Positions 43,666 through 53,233 of a DNA stretch of 64,000 nt are shown one piece after another. The stretch comes from Croceitalea dokdonensis DOKDO 023 (GTDB taxonomy: Bacteria; Bacteroidota; Bacteroidia; Flavobacteriales; Flavobacteriaceae). Below the pieces are notes generated by a model. The model did no database searches. It was given only the letters and a program-made list of their open reading frames with translations, and was not told where the DNA came from. The translations under genes and the position numbers were made by a program. Position 1 is the first letter of the stretch. Each line of letters opens with the position of its first letter. The DNA is taken from positions 345,631-409,630 of the forward strand of contig NZ_LDJX01000004.1 of assembly GCF_001306415.1 (NCBI RefSeq), read 5' to 3'.

Positions 43666-44676
43666 ATGAACAAGGTCCGTTTGGGAATTAACGGCTTTGG
43701 CAGGATTGGACGTACCTTGTTCCGCCTATTACAGCAACAGAATAATCTGTGCGTTGTAGCTATCAATGATATCGCAGATACGCCTACCTTAGCCCATCTT
43801 TTAAAATACGATAGTGTACATGGTGGTTTTAATGGAAGGGTACAACACCTTGGGGATTGTATTGAAGTAGATGGCCAGTCTATAGCGGTAAGCCATAAAA
43901 AACATCCTAAGGACATTAACTGGAATCGTCATAAGGTAGATATTGTGATTGAGGCTTCTGGCAAGTTTAAAACTGGTGTAGTGCTGCAACACCATATAAC
44001 CAACGGGGCTAAAAAAGTAATTTTGAGCGTTCCCCCGATAGATGAGAAAATTAAAATGATTGTGTATGGGGTCAACGAACAAAGCTTGACTGCGGAAGAC
44101 CACATTATTTCCAACGCTTCCTGTACCACCAACAATGCCGCACCCATGATAAAGGTAATAAATGAACTCTGTGGTATAGAACAGGCCTATATCACCACCA
44201 TCCACTCCTATACTACGGACCAAAGCCTGCATGACCAGCCACACCGGGACTTAAGAAGGGCAAGGGCGGCAAGCCAGTCGATAATACCTACAACTACGGG
44301 CGCAGCAAAAGCTCTAACCCGCATCTTTCCAAAACTATCAGAGGTGATTGGGGGCTGTGGCATTCGCGTTCCGGTTGCCAACGGCTCCCTAACAGACATT
44401 ACGTTTAATGTAAAAAAACAAACCTCAATTACAGAGGTAAACAACAGATTTAGAGACAGTTCAAAAAATGAATTAAAAAACGTACTTTGTTATACGGAGG
44501 ATCCCATAGTTTCTGTTGATATAAACAATAGTTTATTTTCTTGCACGTTTGATTCACAAATGACTTCGGTTATTGGGAAGATGGTAAAAATTATTGGTTG
44601 GTATGACAACGAAACTGGCTACAGTGCAAGAATCATTGACGTCATCCAACTTTTGGTTGCTAAAAAATTCATTTGA
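43666..44676 (+). CDS. gap: Glyceraldehyde-3-phosphate dehydrogenase, type I
   Basis: Glycolysis/gluconeogenesis enzyme, 336 residues. NAD-binding GINGFGRIGRTLFR at the start and the catalytic Cys153 in SNASCTTNNAAP, with the substrate-binding HSYTTDQSLHDQPH and WYDNETGYSARI. The start Met lies 34 bases after lipA. Its stop overlaps the TTG start of the following hybrid kinase by four bases, an unexpected coupling of a metabolic gene and a sensor. Confidence 0.94.
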   Translation: MNKVRLGINGFGRIGRTLFRLLQQQNNLCVVAINDIADTPTLAHLLKYDSVHGGFNGRVQHLGDCIEVDGQSIAVSHKKHPKDINWNRHKVDIVIEASGKFKTGVVLQHHITNGAKKVILSVPPIDEKIKMIVYGVNEQSLTAEDHIISNASCTTNNAAPMIKVINELCGIEQAYITTIHSYTTDQSLHDQPHRDLRRARAASQSIIPTTTGAAKALTRIFPKLSEVIGGCGIRVPVANGSLTDITFNVKKQTSITEVNNRFRDSSKNELKNVLCYTEDPIVSVDINNSLFSCTFDSQMTSVIGKMVKIIGWYDNETGYSARIIDVIQLLVAKKFI

Positions 44677-46889
44677 GATTCGCAAAATCACATAGCAAGA
44701 ACAAAACAAAGCTACAATGGCTGGCGTTGGCCTTTGTATTATTGCAAATCTCTTTTGGCCAAAAAACGGAAACAACTGCCAATTACGATTCCCTTTTAGA
44801 TGAAGCTTTGGTCTATCAACACCAGAATAATCGCGCAAAAGCTTTGGAAAGCCTAGAAAAAGCCGCTCAACTTGCAGAGGAGGCCGGGAATTTTAAAAAT
44901 CTATTGGACACACACCAAAAATTTGCACTGCTTTATCTAGAATTGGGAGAAGAAGAAATGACGGAGTTTTACGCGGCAAGGGCCACGGGACTACTAAAGG
45001 ATTTGGAATATCCCTATGGCAGTGCGGTCCAAAAACTCATTGAAGCCTCCTTACTGTACAAAAACAACAATAATTTTCAGGCACGACAAAAATTGGAGGA
45101 GGCCAGAACGCTCAACAATGACAAAAACTTATTAAACCACATTCTCCTGTTAGAAGCGGATATTTTTTTGGAACTGGGAAACCTGGACCAAGCCACCACC
45201 AATTATAATGCCCTACTCGTAAATTCCGACCTAAAAGAACGTGCCTATCTGGCTACCAAAGCAAACATAGGCCTAGCCAAAAAATATGTACGGGAAAACC
45301 GTGACAATAATGCGGTAAAACATGCAGAGGCAGCTTTGGAATTGGCAACAAAACACTTATTTTACAAAGAAATTTTACTGGCCAACAACTATTTAAAGGA
45401 TACCTATCAAAGACTTGGTGATTATCAAAAAGCCTTTGCAAGGAGCCAAAGTCTTTTGCAGATAAAGGATTCGCTTTTTAACATCGAAAAAGAAAAAATT
45501 GAATCTAAAACAGCGGAAAAAATAAAATCCGATCAATTGATAAAGACGGTTCAAGAGTTGGAGGTTGAAAATGCGGAACTAAGTCAATCTGCCAGTCGAT
45601 CCGAAATAACCGCAATTTTGGCCTCAGCTTTTTTGACCATAATATCCATTCTTGCGGTATCACTATTTAGAAACAACCAAATAAAGTTAAAGACCAACGA
45701 TCTATTACAGACTAAAAATGAAGAACTGGAAACCGCTAGGGATGCAGCGGTCTCCGCCATGAAGGCAAAAACCAACTTCTTGTCCACGGTTACCCATGAG
45801 CTACGTACACCATTATATGCAGTTACTGGACTTACCCATATTTTATTGGAAGAAGACCCCGCCGAACATCAAAAAGAACATTTAAAATCCCTAAAATTCT
45901 CAGGAGATTACTTACTCAATTTCATCAATGATATCCTCCAAATCAATAAAATTGATGCAGAAAAACTGGAACCGTTAGAAATAGAGTTCAAGCTAAAAAA
46001 AGTGCTTACAGACGTTATAGATTCGCTTCAACAAACGGCTAAAGAGCAACGCACCAAAATACTCTTGGATTTTGATAATGACATTCCCCTTAATGTTTTG
46101 GGAGACCCCTTAAAGCTATCACAAATTATTATGAACTTGGTGGGCAACGCCTTAAAGTTTACTAAGGATGGCCAAGTAGTTGTGCAGGCTAAATTAAAAG
46201 AAAAACGCGAAGAGGATATCACCGTATATATAGAGGTAAACGATAACGGAATCGGTATTTCTGAGGAACAGCAGAAAAACATTTTTAACAGTTTTGAACA
46301 AGGTTCCGTCCAAATCAATAGAGAATACGGGGGCACGGGATTGGGACTGACAATCGTTAAAAGTTTATTGGGACTATTTAACAGTACCATTCACCTAAAA
46401 AGTGAACTTGGTATAGGGAGCACGTTCTTTTTTGACCTGAACCTTAAGGTGGATGAAAACGAGCAAGAAACAGATTTTGAGATTACGGCAGAGGAGTTTG
46501 AATTTGAAGGACTTCATATTTTAATCGTGGAGGATAACAAAATCAACCAAGTGATTACCAAGAAAATGCTCAGCAAGAAAGGGATATCCTGTGATATTGC
46601 AAATAACGGTAATGAGGCCATTGATGCAGCCCAATCCAACCGTTATGATGCTATTTTAATGGACATCCATATGCCTGGTATCAGTGGGATAGAAGCTACG
46701 GTTCAGATTAGGAAATTTAATGCTACCATTCCCATCATTGCACTTACCGCTATTTCTATGGAAGACAGTCTGGATGAGTTTTATTCCGCAGGTTGTAACG
46801 CAGTGGTGACCAAACCCTTTAAGCCTGAAGTATTTTACCAAAAAATAGGCGAAAATGTCTTCAAGGCCAACTTACCAGGTGATTCTTAA
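44673..46889 (+). CDS. TPR-containing hybrid histidine kinase / response regulator
   Basis: 738 residues: signal peptide (about 1-30), periplasmic TPR array (about 35-260), coiled coil, one membrane helix (about 308-327), HisKA with His375 in STVTHELRTP, ATPase (NLVGNALKFTKDGQ, DNGIGIS, GGTGLGLTIVKSL) and a C-terminal receiver with Asp664 in LMDIHMPGISG. A phosphorelay output must lie elsewhere. TTG start that overlaps the gap stop. Its last 29 bases overlap the converging lpxK gene. Confidence 0.9.
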   Translation: MRFAKSHSKNKTKLQWLALAFVLLQISFGQKTETTANYDSLLDEALVYQHQNNRAKALESLEKAAQLAEEAGNFKNLLDTHQKFALLYLELGEEEMTEFYAARATGLLKDLEYPYGSAVQKLIEASLLYKNNNNFQARQKLEEARTLNNDKNLLNHILLLEADIFLELGNLDQATTNYNALLVNSDLKERAYLATKANIGLAKKYVRENRDNNAVKHAEAALELATKHLFYKEILLANNYLKDTYQRLGDYQKAFARSQSLLQIKDSLFNIEKEKIESKTAEKIKSDQLIKTVQELEVENAELSQSASRSEITAILASAFLTIISILAVSLFRNNQIKLKTNDLLQTKNEELETARDAAVSAMKAKTNFLSTVTHELRTPLYAVTGLTHILLEEDPAEHQKEHLKSLKFSGDYLLNFINDILQINKIDAEKLEPLEIEFKLKKVLTDVIDSLQQTAKEQRTKILLDFDNDIPLNVLGDPLKLSQIIMNLVGNALKFTKDGQVVVQAKLKEKREEDITVYIEVNDNGIGISEEQQKNIFNSFEQGSVQINREYGGTGLGLTIVKSLLGLFNSTIHLKSELGIGSTFFFDLNLKVDENEQETDFEITAEEFEFEGLHILIVEDNKINQVITKKMLSKKGISCDIANNGNEAIDAAQSNRYDAILMDIHMPGISGIEATVQIRKFNATIPIIALTAISMEDSLDEFYSAGCNAVVTKPFKPEVFYQKIGENVFKANLPGDS

Positions 46890-47874
46890 GTTTTTCGGCC
46901 AAAATAGTATTGAATCCGATACCGTGGCTAGGAATAAATTGATGTCTTACCCCAACGTAATAAGCATGTGGCACCTTATCGCCCAAACGCACATAATCCT
47001 TTTCCGTAGTGAGGATTACGTCAAATTGTTTAAAACGGTTAAGCTCCTTCTCGCTAAAAAAATGATGGTCAGCGAAAGCATGGTGGGTAAAGTCCACCCC
47101 TTTACCTTTTAAAAAGTCCACCATAGGCTTGGGATTGGCAATTCCCGTGACCAAACCTATTTTCTTTCCCTCAATGTCTTTATAGGAAAGGTTTCCGTTG
47201 GTAGACCTTACCCCCTGATCATAATCCAAGTAAGTGAAAAATACCGGCCGCACGGTTTTCATCATAGCAACTATGGCATTTTGTTCTTTTTGGGGCAAGT
47301 CTTTAGGACATTTGGTCACCACAATAATATCTGCCCTGTTTTTTTGGTTTTTTGCGTCCCTTAGACTTCCGGTGGGTAGATAAAAATCGTCATAAAAGAG
47401 CTGATCATACGCCGTTAGTAAAATAGCGAGGCTGGGCACCACTTTCCTATGCTGGAAAGCATCGTCCAATAAAATTATATCGGGCTGTACCTTGTTTTCA
47501 AGGGTGACTATACCATGGGTACGGTTAGCATCTACCGCCACGGTAATTTCTGGGAACTTCTTATGGATTTGAAAAGGCTCGTCCCCAAGCTGGTAGGCAT
47601 CACTCCCTACATGCGCAAGCTGAAAACCGGTTGATTTCCGTTTATATCCCCTGCTTAGTACGGCCACCTTGTGGTCTTTGGCCAGCAAGCGCACCAAATA
47701 TTCTATCATTGGAGTTTTGCCGGTCCCGCCCACACTAAGATTGCCTACGCATATGGTAGGTGTTTTAAAACTTCTTGATGCCAATAAACCCCTATCAAAC
47801 AGAAAATTCCTGATATGGACAACAAGGCCATATACCACCGCAACCGGAAAACCTAGGATTCTTACTATCCGCAT
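46861..47874 (-). CDS. lpxK: Tetraacyldisaccharide 4'-kinase
   Basis: Lipid A 4'-kinase at the inner membrane, 337 residues from the ATG at 47874 (MRIVRILGFPVAVVYG), which begins with the expected membrane-binding helix. An ATG at 47937 would add 21 unusual residues overlapping the divergent gene. The P-loop is in VGNLSVGGTGKTPM, and DDAFQHRKV is the family motif with catalytic residues. The minus-strand end overlaps the hybrid kinase by 29 bases. Confidence 0.93.
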   Translation of the reverse strand: MRIVRILGFPVAVVYGLVVHIRNFLFDRGLLASRSFKTPTICVGNLSVGGTGKTPMIEYLVRLLAKDHKVAVLSRGYKRKSTGFQLAHVGSDAYQLGDEPFQIHKKFPEITVAVDANRTHGIVTLENKVQPDIILLDDAFQHRKVVPSLAILLTAYDQLFYDDFYLPTGSLRDAKNQKNRADIIVVTKCPKDLPQKEQNAIVAMMKTVRPVFFTYLDYDQGVRSTNGNLSYKDIEGKKIGLVTGIANPKPMVDFLKGKGVDFTHHAFADHHFFSEKELNRFKQFDVILTTEKDYVRLGDKVPHAYYVGVRHQFIPSHGIGFNTILAEKLKNHLVSWP

Positions 47875-47922
47875 AAGAACGAAGTTAGAATATTTTATCT
47901 TTATACTTTTTGAAAAAACTTC

Positions 47923-49017
47923 ATGACCGTAAAACAAATTACAGATACCCTAGAGGATTTGGCGCCATTGCACTATGCAGAGGAATTTGACAATGTTGGG
48001 CTTTTAGTGGGTGATTCAAACCAAGAGGTTACCGGCGTATTGGTAACCTTGGACACCCTTGAAATTGTCATTGATGAGGCCATCGCCAAAAAATGCAACC
48101 TCGTTGTTAGCTTCCATCCCATTATTTTCAGCGGACTTAAAAAATTGACAGGCAGCACTTACGTAGAGCGGGTGGTCCTTAAAGCCATTGCTCACAACAT
48201 TGCAATATACAGCATGCACACCGCTTTGGACAACAGTAAAATGGGAGTTAATGCCAAAATCTGTGAAGTACTTGGGATTGAGCAGCCTAAAATCTTAATT
48301 CCCAAAACCGGAACCATTAAAAAACTCACTACCTACGTACCCCTAGCTCATGCGGAAACCTTACGTAACGAACTCTTTAAGGCTGGTGCCGGGCATATAG
48401 GCAATTACAGCCATTGTAGTTTTAGTGTGGAAGGCTCCGGCAGTTTTTTGCCTAAGGAAGGGGCAAATCCAACCGTTGGTGTTGTTGGCAACCTACATTT
48501 GGAAAAAGAGGTGCAGCTACAGCTTACTTTTGAAAGCCGGCACCAAAAAAATATCTTGACAACCTTGGTCCATCACCATCCTTACGAAGAAGTGGCCTAT
48601 GAGGTGATTACACTGGAAAACCAAAATCAAAACTTGGGAATGGGAATGGTTGGCAGCATAGTGGAAGAAAAGACGGAGGAGGACGTCTTGGCCTTTATTA
48701 AAAACAGGATGAAGGCCGGTATCATCAGGCATTCGGAACTGTTGCACCAACCCGTAAAAAAAATTGCGGTGCTAGGGGGCAGTGGCAGCTTTGCCATTGG
48801 TGCCGCAATTGCCTCTGGAGCAGATGTTTTTATCACGGCAGACTTAAAATACCATCAGTTTTATCAAGCGGAAGGGAAGATTGTATTGGTGGATATCGGA
48901 CACTTTGAAACCGAGCAGTTTACAAAAAATTTATTGGTAGACTTTCTTAAGAAAAAAATTCCTAATTTTGCGGTCACTTTATCGGTAAGCATAACTAATC
49001 CCATCAAGTATTTTTAA
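47923..49017 (+). CDS. Nif3-like dinuclear metal-centre protein
   Basis: 364 residues of the Nif3/YbgI (DUF34) family, a ring-shaped hexamer with a two-metal site per subunit. Ligand regions: VVSFHPIIFSGLKKL (one His instead of the more common HHP), ALDNSKMGVN, and the C-terminal DIGHFETEQF. A PII-like insertion (about 120-230) is present as in the longer family members. The molecular function is still debated. Starts 48 bases from the divergent lpxK start and is followed by the coiled-coil protein after three bases. Confidence 0.9.
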   Translation: MTVKQITDTLEDLAPLHYAEEFDNVGLLVGDSNQEVTGVLVTLDTLEIVIDEAIAKKCNLVVSFHPIIFSGLKKLTGSTYVERVVLKAIAHNIAIYSMHTALDNSKMGVNAKICEVLGIEQPKILIPKTGTIKKLTTYVPLAHAETLRNELFKAGAGHIGNYSHCSFSVEGSGSFLPKEGANPTVGVVGNLHLEKEVQLQLTFESRHQKNILTTLVHHHPYEEVAYEVITLENQNQNLGMGMVGSIVEEKTEEDVLAFIKNRMKAGIIRHSELLHQPVKKIAVLGGSGSFAIGAAIASGADVFITADLKYHQFYQAEGKIVLVDIGHFETEQFTKNLLVDFLKKKIPNFAVTLSVSITNPIKYF

Positions 49018-49020
49018 TAT

Positions 49021-49800
49021 ATGGCTACAAAAGTAGAAGTAAGCGTAGAAGACAAGTTAAGAGCACTTTACGATTTACAATTGATAGACTCAAGAGTTGA
49101 CGAAATACGTAATGTACGAGGAGAGCTTCCATTGGAAGTTGAGGATTTGGAGGACGAAGTTTCTGGCCTGAAGACCAGAATGGACAAACTAAAGTCTGAC
49201 CTTGAAACCATCAACTACGAAATTACTGCGAAGAAGAACCTAATTGAGGAGTCTAAGACCTTGATGAAAAAGTATGCTGAGCAGCAGAAAAATGTGCGCA
49301 ATAGCAGGGAGTTTAATTCGCTGAGCAAGGAAATAGAGTTCCAGGAATTAGAAATACAATTGGCGGAAAAAAACATCAAGGAATTCAAAGCCCAAATTGA
49401 GCAGAAAAAAGAAGTGATAGATGCTACCAAAAAGAACCTAGCGGAACGAGAAGGCCATCTTAAGCACAAGAAAAGTGAATTGGACGCTATTTTGGCAGAA
49501 ACCGAAAAAGAAGAATCTGCCCTTCTGAAAAAATCACAAGACTTTGAGGCTAAAATAGATGAGCGTTTGGTAAAAGCGTACAAACGCATACGCAACAATG
49601 TAAAGAACGGTCTTGCAGTTGTTCCCGTGGAACGCGGTGCTTCTGGCGGTTCTTTCTTTACCATCCCACCACAAGTACAGGTTGAAATAGCTTCCAGAAA
49701 AAAAATTATCACGGATGAGCATAGTGGTAGAATTTTAGTGGACCCTGTTTTGGCAGAAGAAGAACAGGAAAAAATGCAAAAGCTTTTTAAGAAATTATAA
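49021..49800 (+). CDS. Coiled-coil zinc-ribbon-family protein lacking the zinc cysteines
   Basis: 259 residues: a long coiled coil (about 5-185) followed by the C4-type zinc-ribbon region. In the family the ribbon reads CxxCF...IPPQ...CExCGRIL; here the aligned text is SGGSFFTIPPQ and TDEHSGRILVD, so all four cysteines are replaced (Ser, Ser, Asp, Ser). The rest of the ribbon scaffold is kept. Members often pair with Nif3-like genes, as here, three bases downstream. Function unknown; without zinc it must act through its fold. Confidence 0.85.
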   Translation: MATKVEVSVEDKLRALYDLQLIDSRVDEIRNVRGELPLEVEDLEDEVSGLKTRMDKLKSDLETINYEITAKKNLIEESKTLMKKYAEQQKNVRNSREFNSLSKEIEFQELEIQLAEKNIKEFKAQIEQKKEVIDATKKNLAEREGHLKHKKSELDAILAETEKEESALLKKSQDFEAKIDERLVKAYKRIRNNVKNGLAVVPVERGASGGSFFTIPPQVQVEIASRKKIITDEHSGRILVDPVLAEEEQEKMQKLFKKL

Positions 49801-49911
49801 AGGTTGTACTCGTTACCTATTTTTCACCTAAGGTAATTGACAAAATTTAGGTTTGGGTCATTTTAGGGAACGAGAAATAGCATAGAGAACCTAATAATAA
49901 AGCAAAATATG

Positions 49912-49940
49912 AACCATCCCTTATGCGGATGGTTTTTTTG
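49912..49940 (+). terminator. Rho-independent terminator after the coiled-coil gene
   Basis: 8-bp stem (AACCATCC/GGATGGTT) with a seven-base loop and a T run. It lies inside the upstream part of an open frame from 49909, which shows that the DUF4174 gene starts later. Confidence 0.85.
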
Positions 49941-49959
49941 TTTTGTACCTTGGAGCAAC

Positions 49960-50334
49960 ATGAAACTAATCCTCACTTTTATCTTCCTGGTAACCCTGCA
50001 ACTTAAGGCACAAAACCTAGAAGAGTATCAATGGAGGAACAGACTCCTTATCCTATTTGGAGACAGCTCTACCGAAGCCTTCCTACGGCAGAAACAACTA
50101 CTGACCAAAGAAAAAGCAGCTCTGGAAGAACGTGCTATTTTAATTTTTGAAGGCAACCGCGAGCTTCAGGAGCAATTACAGCTAAATGCCGAATTTGAAG
50201 GTATTATACTCATTGGAAAAGATGGTGGCGTTAAACATAAAAAACCATTTACGGTACAGCCAGAGGCCATATTTTCCATGATAGACGGCATGCCCATGAG
50301 AAAAGCAGAAATAAGAAACAAGAAAAAGTCTTAA
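49960..50334 (+). CDS. Secreted DUF4174 protein
   Basis: 124 residues from the ATG at 49960, which begins a signal peptide (MKLILTFIFLVTLQLKAQ). The frame is open from 49909, but that part contains a terminator and has no signal sequence. The mature part matches DUF4174: YQWRNRLLILFGD, then LIGKDGGVKHKKPFTVQ and the ending SMIDGMPMRKAE. The fold is thioredoxin-like without catalytic cysteines. Function unknown. Its stop overlaps the stop of the converging kmo gene by four bases. Confidence 0.82.
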   Translation: MKLILTFIFLVTLQLKAQNLEEYQWRNRLLILFGDSSTEAFLRQKQLLTKEKAALEERAILIFEGNRELQEQLQLNAEFEGIILIGKDGGVKHKKPFTVQPEAIFSMIDGMPMRKAEIRNKKKS

Positions 50335-51680
50335 CTTTTGGACAGTAGCTCCAACATTTTCTGTTCCACTTCCGGAGTATCCCAAATAGCCTCAATGTTA
50401 GGCATCTCCATCACTTTTTGCATCATAGCCTCTTGTTGGTCACCAATGGCCAAGGCATCTGCATAGGGATTATCGGAAAAGGTAACCCGGCTGTAAACGG
50501 GGGTCCATTTATCCGGATATTTGGCTGCAAATTTTTTCTCTATCTTCTTTTGTAAAAGAAATCTGGGATCAGCGGTCTTGCTGCTCATTTCCATAAAATT
50601 ACGGTAACTAAGCTCCGCAATGGCGTCGGCATTGGGTTTTCGTTGCTTTTGATAGGTTGTAAAAATATGCTCCCAATCGTCTCCATATTGTTGTATCAGC
50701 TTGTCCAAAACATAAATATCTTCAAAGCCAGCATTCATTCCCTGGCCGTAAAACGGCACTATGGCATGGGCAGAGTCTCCCACCAAAGCAACCTTGTCCC
50801 AGTAGGTCCATGGATAACACTTCATGGTGACCATGGCACTGGTTGGATTCTTAAAGAAATCATTGATCAAATTTTCAATTACCTGGCTTACGTTGGGGAA
50901 GTAGGTCTTAAAAAAGCTTTCTGCGGCCTCCTTTGTCGTGATTTTTTCAAAGGACACATCACCCTCAAACGGCATAAATAAGGTGCAGGTAAAGCTTCCG
51001 TCAATATTGGGCATGGCAATGAGCATGAACTTGCCCCTTGGCCAAATATGAAAGCTATGCTTATCCAATTTATGGCTTCCATCCTCATTGGGGGGTATGG
51101 TCAGCTCTTTATATCCAACATCTATAAAATCCTGCGAATAATCAAAACGACTTCTGCGCTGCATTTTATGCCTAATCCTTGAAAACGCCCCGTCACAACC
51201 AAAAACCAAGTCGTACTGATAGGCCTTCCATTCGCTCTTCTCCGTTTCTCCGGTAAATATTTTAGCTTGGGGCAGGTCTATGTCCCATACTTTTTCATTA
51301 AACCTAAAAGTAACACCGGCATCCTCTGCCAAATTGATCATTCTCCTGTTCAACAATCCTCTGGAAATGGACCAAATGGCCTCACCGTCTTTTCCATAGT
51401 CTTGGAAGTACATAGGGGTGCCGTTTACATGCATCGCCCTTCTGCTCAGTGGAATGGCAATTTCTTTGATGGGGACATCAATACCCACCTCTTTTAAAGC
51501 TTTCCAACCTCTATTGCTCATGGCTAAATTAATGGAGCGTCCAGAAAACTGAATCGTCCTTATATCTGGCCTTCTATCAAAAATGGTTATGTTATGCCCG
51601 TACCTTTTTAAGTAGATTCCCAACAAAGACCCTACCAAACCCGATCCAATGATTGCAATATCCTTAGGTGTTTGCGCCAT
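50331..51680 (-). CDS. kmo: Kynurenine 3-monooxygenase
   Basis: FAD aromatic hydroxylase of 449 residues that converts L-kynurenine to 3-hydroxykynurenine with NADPH and oxygen. The FAD motif GSGLVGSLLG is at residues 12-21, RRAMHVNGTPMYFQDYG is a family block, and the second FAD motif is ALVGDSAHAIVPFYGQGMN. The C-terminal part (about 385-449) is the membrane-associated tail. No other kynurenine-pathway gene is in the window. Converges on DUF4174 and is divergent from the DUF2256 gene. Confidence 0.92.
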   Translation of the reverse strand: MAQTPKDIAIIGSGLVGSLLGIYLKRYGHNITIFDRRPDIRTIQFSGRSINLAMSNRGWKALKEVGIDVPIKEIAIPLSRRAMHVNGTPMYFQDYGKDGEAIWSISRGLLNRRMINLAEDAGVTFRFNEKVWDIDLPQAKIFTGETEKSEWKAYQYDLVFGCDGAFSRIRHKMQRRSRFDYSQDFIDVGYKELTIPPNEDGSHKLDKHSFHIWPRGKFMLIAMPNIDGSFTCTLFMPFEGDVSFEKITTKEAAESFFKTYFPNVSQVIENLINDFFKNPTSAMVTMKCYPWTYWDKVALVGDSAHAIVPFYGQGMNAGFEDIYVLDKLIQQYGDDWEHIFTTYQKQRKPNADAIAELSYRNFMEMSSKTADPRFLLQKKIEKKFAAKYPDKWTPVYSRVTFSDNPYADALAIGDQQEAMMQKVMEMPNIEAIWDTPEVEQKMLELLSKS

Positions 51681-51803
51681 TACTTATCATGTTTCCTTCC
51701 CTTAAAAGGTAAAAGTAATAACAATTTTAAGAACCTTGTCCCTTAAGTTAAGATAACCTTATAGCAGTTTTGTTTAATATTAGTTTATTTTCGTTAAACA
51801 ATT

Positions 51804-51947
51804 ATGCATAAAAAATTACATTTACCAAAAAAATTATGCCCGGTATGCCAAAGGCCCTTTACCTGGAGAAAAAAATGGCGTAACTCTTGGGAAGATGTCA
51901 AATATTGCAGCGAACGCTGCCGATCAAACAAAAATAAAGATGGGTAA
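51804..51947 (+). CDS. DUF2256 mini zinc-finger protein
   Basis: A 47-residue basic protein, [19 protein letters not shown] then [20 protein letters not shown]. Four cysteines (12, 15, 35, 39) form a CxxC...CxxxC knuckle as in DUF2256, a family often found beside photolyase/cryptochrome genes. Its stop overlaps the cry-DASH start by eight bases, so the two are translationally coupled. A -7-like element (TATTTTCG, 51786-51793) precedes it. A partner or chaperone role for the photolyase is inferred only. Confidence 0.88.
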   Translation: MHKKLHLPKKLCPVCQRPFTWRKKWRNSWEDVKYCSERCRSNKNKDG

Positions 51948-53223
51948 CCTAATTTGGTTTCAAAACAACCTAAGGATAAAAGACAACTATTCCCTAGCGG
52001 CTGCCTGTACCGGTGAGCGGGTAATTGCGGTATATTTCTTTGACCCTAGACAATTTGCTGTTGGCACCTACGGATTTAAAAAAACGGGGAAGTATAGGGC
52101 AAAATTCTTAATTGAATCCGTACAAAATTTAAAAGATAATTTGGCAAAACTCCAGATAGACCTTCTGGTGTTTCATGACAGGCCGGAACATATACTTCCT
52201 AAACTTTTAGAAAAACATCACCTCCATAAGGTATTTTTGCAGAAAGAATGGACACGGGATGAGGTCAACGTGCTAAAGGCCACAAAAGCAATGTGCGATG
52301 CTAAAGTTACCTTCCTCCAAAGTTATGAACAACTCCTCTTTCACCCAGAAGATACGCCGTTTAGTAGTTTTGGCCAAACTCCGGATGTCTTCACGGCATT
52401 TAGGAAAAAATGTGAGAAGTACGGTAGTGTTAAAAAGGAAGTGGCTGTTCCACAAGCTAGGCCAAGTGAAAATAGGATTACAAACAACACCACTGTGCCT
52501 ACACTCAAAGCGCTAGGTTTTGATGACCTTAAAATTGATAAACGCTCCGCTTTTCCTTTTACAGGTGGTGAGGATGAGGCACTTAGCCGTTTACAGGACT
52601 ATTTTTGGAATACCCAAAAATTGTCTACCTACAAAAAAACAAGGAACGGGTTGGTTGGTACCGGATATAGCTCCAAATTCTCTCCTTGGCTTGCCAATGG
52701 TTGTATTTCGCCACGCACCATTTATTGGCAAATAAGACAATATGAACAACAAATTAAAAAGAACCAAGATACTTACTGGCTTATTTTTGAACTCATCTGG
52801 CGAGATTACTTTAAGTACGTTAGCTTAAAATATGGCGATAAAATCTTTCACTTAGGTGGAATTTTGGACCGGGAATATGAATGGAACCGTGATTTGGATC
52901 TCTTAGAGCAGTGGACATTGGGTAAGACTCCTGAGCCTTTTATCAATGCCAATATGCAAGAACTCCTGCATACGGGGTGGATGAGCAACCGGGGTAGACA
53001 GAACGTTGCCAGTTATTGGGCCAAAGAGTTGGAGCAGGACTGGCGCATGGGGGCGAGTTATTTTGAAAGCCTGCTGGTTGATTATGATGTACATAGCAAC
53101 TGGTGCAATTGGATGTACCTCAGTGGGGTGGGCAATGACCCCCGAGACCGTAAGTTTAATATAAAGAGACAGGCAGAAATGTATGATGCCAACCAAACGT
53201 TTCAACACCTTTGGCTAACCTAA
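51940..53223 (+). CDS. Cryptochrome DASH
   Basis: FAD/MTHF photolyase-family protein of 427 residues that repairs CPD lesions in single-stranded DNA and may act as a light receptor. The start is the ATG at 51940 ([19 protein letters not shown]); an upstream ATG at 51895 adds residues overlapping DUF2256. Motifs: [46 protein letters not shown] and [18 protein letters not shown] around the FAD. Followed after 10 bases by the Fe-S photolyase. Confidence 0.93.
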   Translation: MGNLIWFQNNLRIKDNYSLAAACTGERVIAVYFFDPRQFAVGTYGFKKTGKYRAKFLIESVQNLKDNLAKLQIDLLVFHDRPEHILPKLLEKHHLHKVFLQKEWTRDEVNVLKATKAMCDAKVTFLQSYEQLLFHPEDTPFSSFGQTPDVFTAFRKKCEKYGSVKKEVAVPQARPSENRITNNTTVPTLKALGFDDLKIDKRSAFPFTGGEDEALSRLQDYFWNTQKLSTYKKTRNGLVGTGYSSKFSPWLANGCISPRTIYWQIRQYEQQIKKNQDTYWLIFELIWRDYFKYVSLKYGDKIFHLGGILDREYEWNRDLDLLEQWTLGKTPEPFINANMQELLHTGWMSNRGRQNVASYWAKELEQDWRMGASYFESLLVDYDVHSNWCNWMYLSGVGNDPRDRKFNIKRQAEMYDANQTFQHLWLT

Positions 53224-53233
53224 TACCCTACAA

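Noticed and set aside
47875..47937. 21-residue N-terminal extension of lpxK
   Set aside because: It overlaps the divergent Nif3-like start, and the expected membrane helix begins at 47874.
49215..49722. Long minus-strand open frames over the coiled-coil gene
   Set aside because: Caused by lysine/glutamate codon bias of the coiled coil; no family match and no start context.
51895..51939. N-terminal extension of cry-DASH from the ATG at 51895
   Set aside because: It lies inside the DUF2256 gene; the family start is MGNLIWF at 51940.
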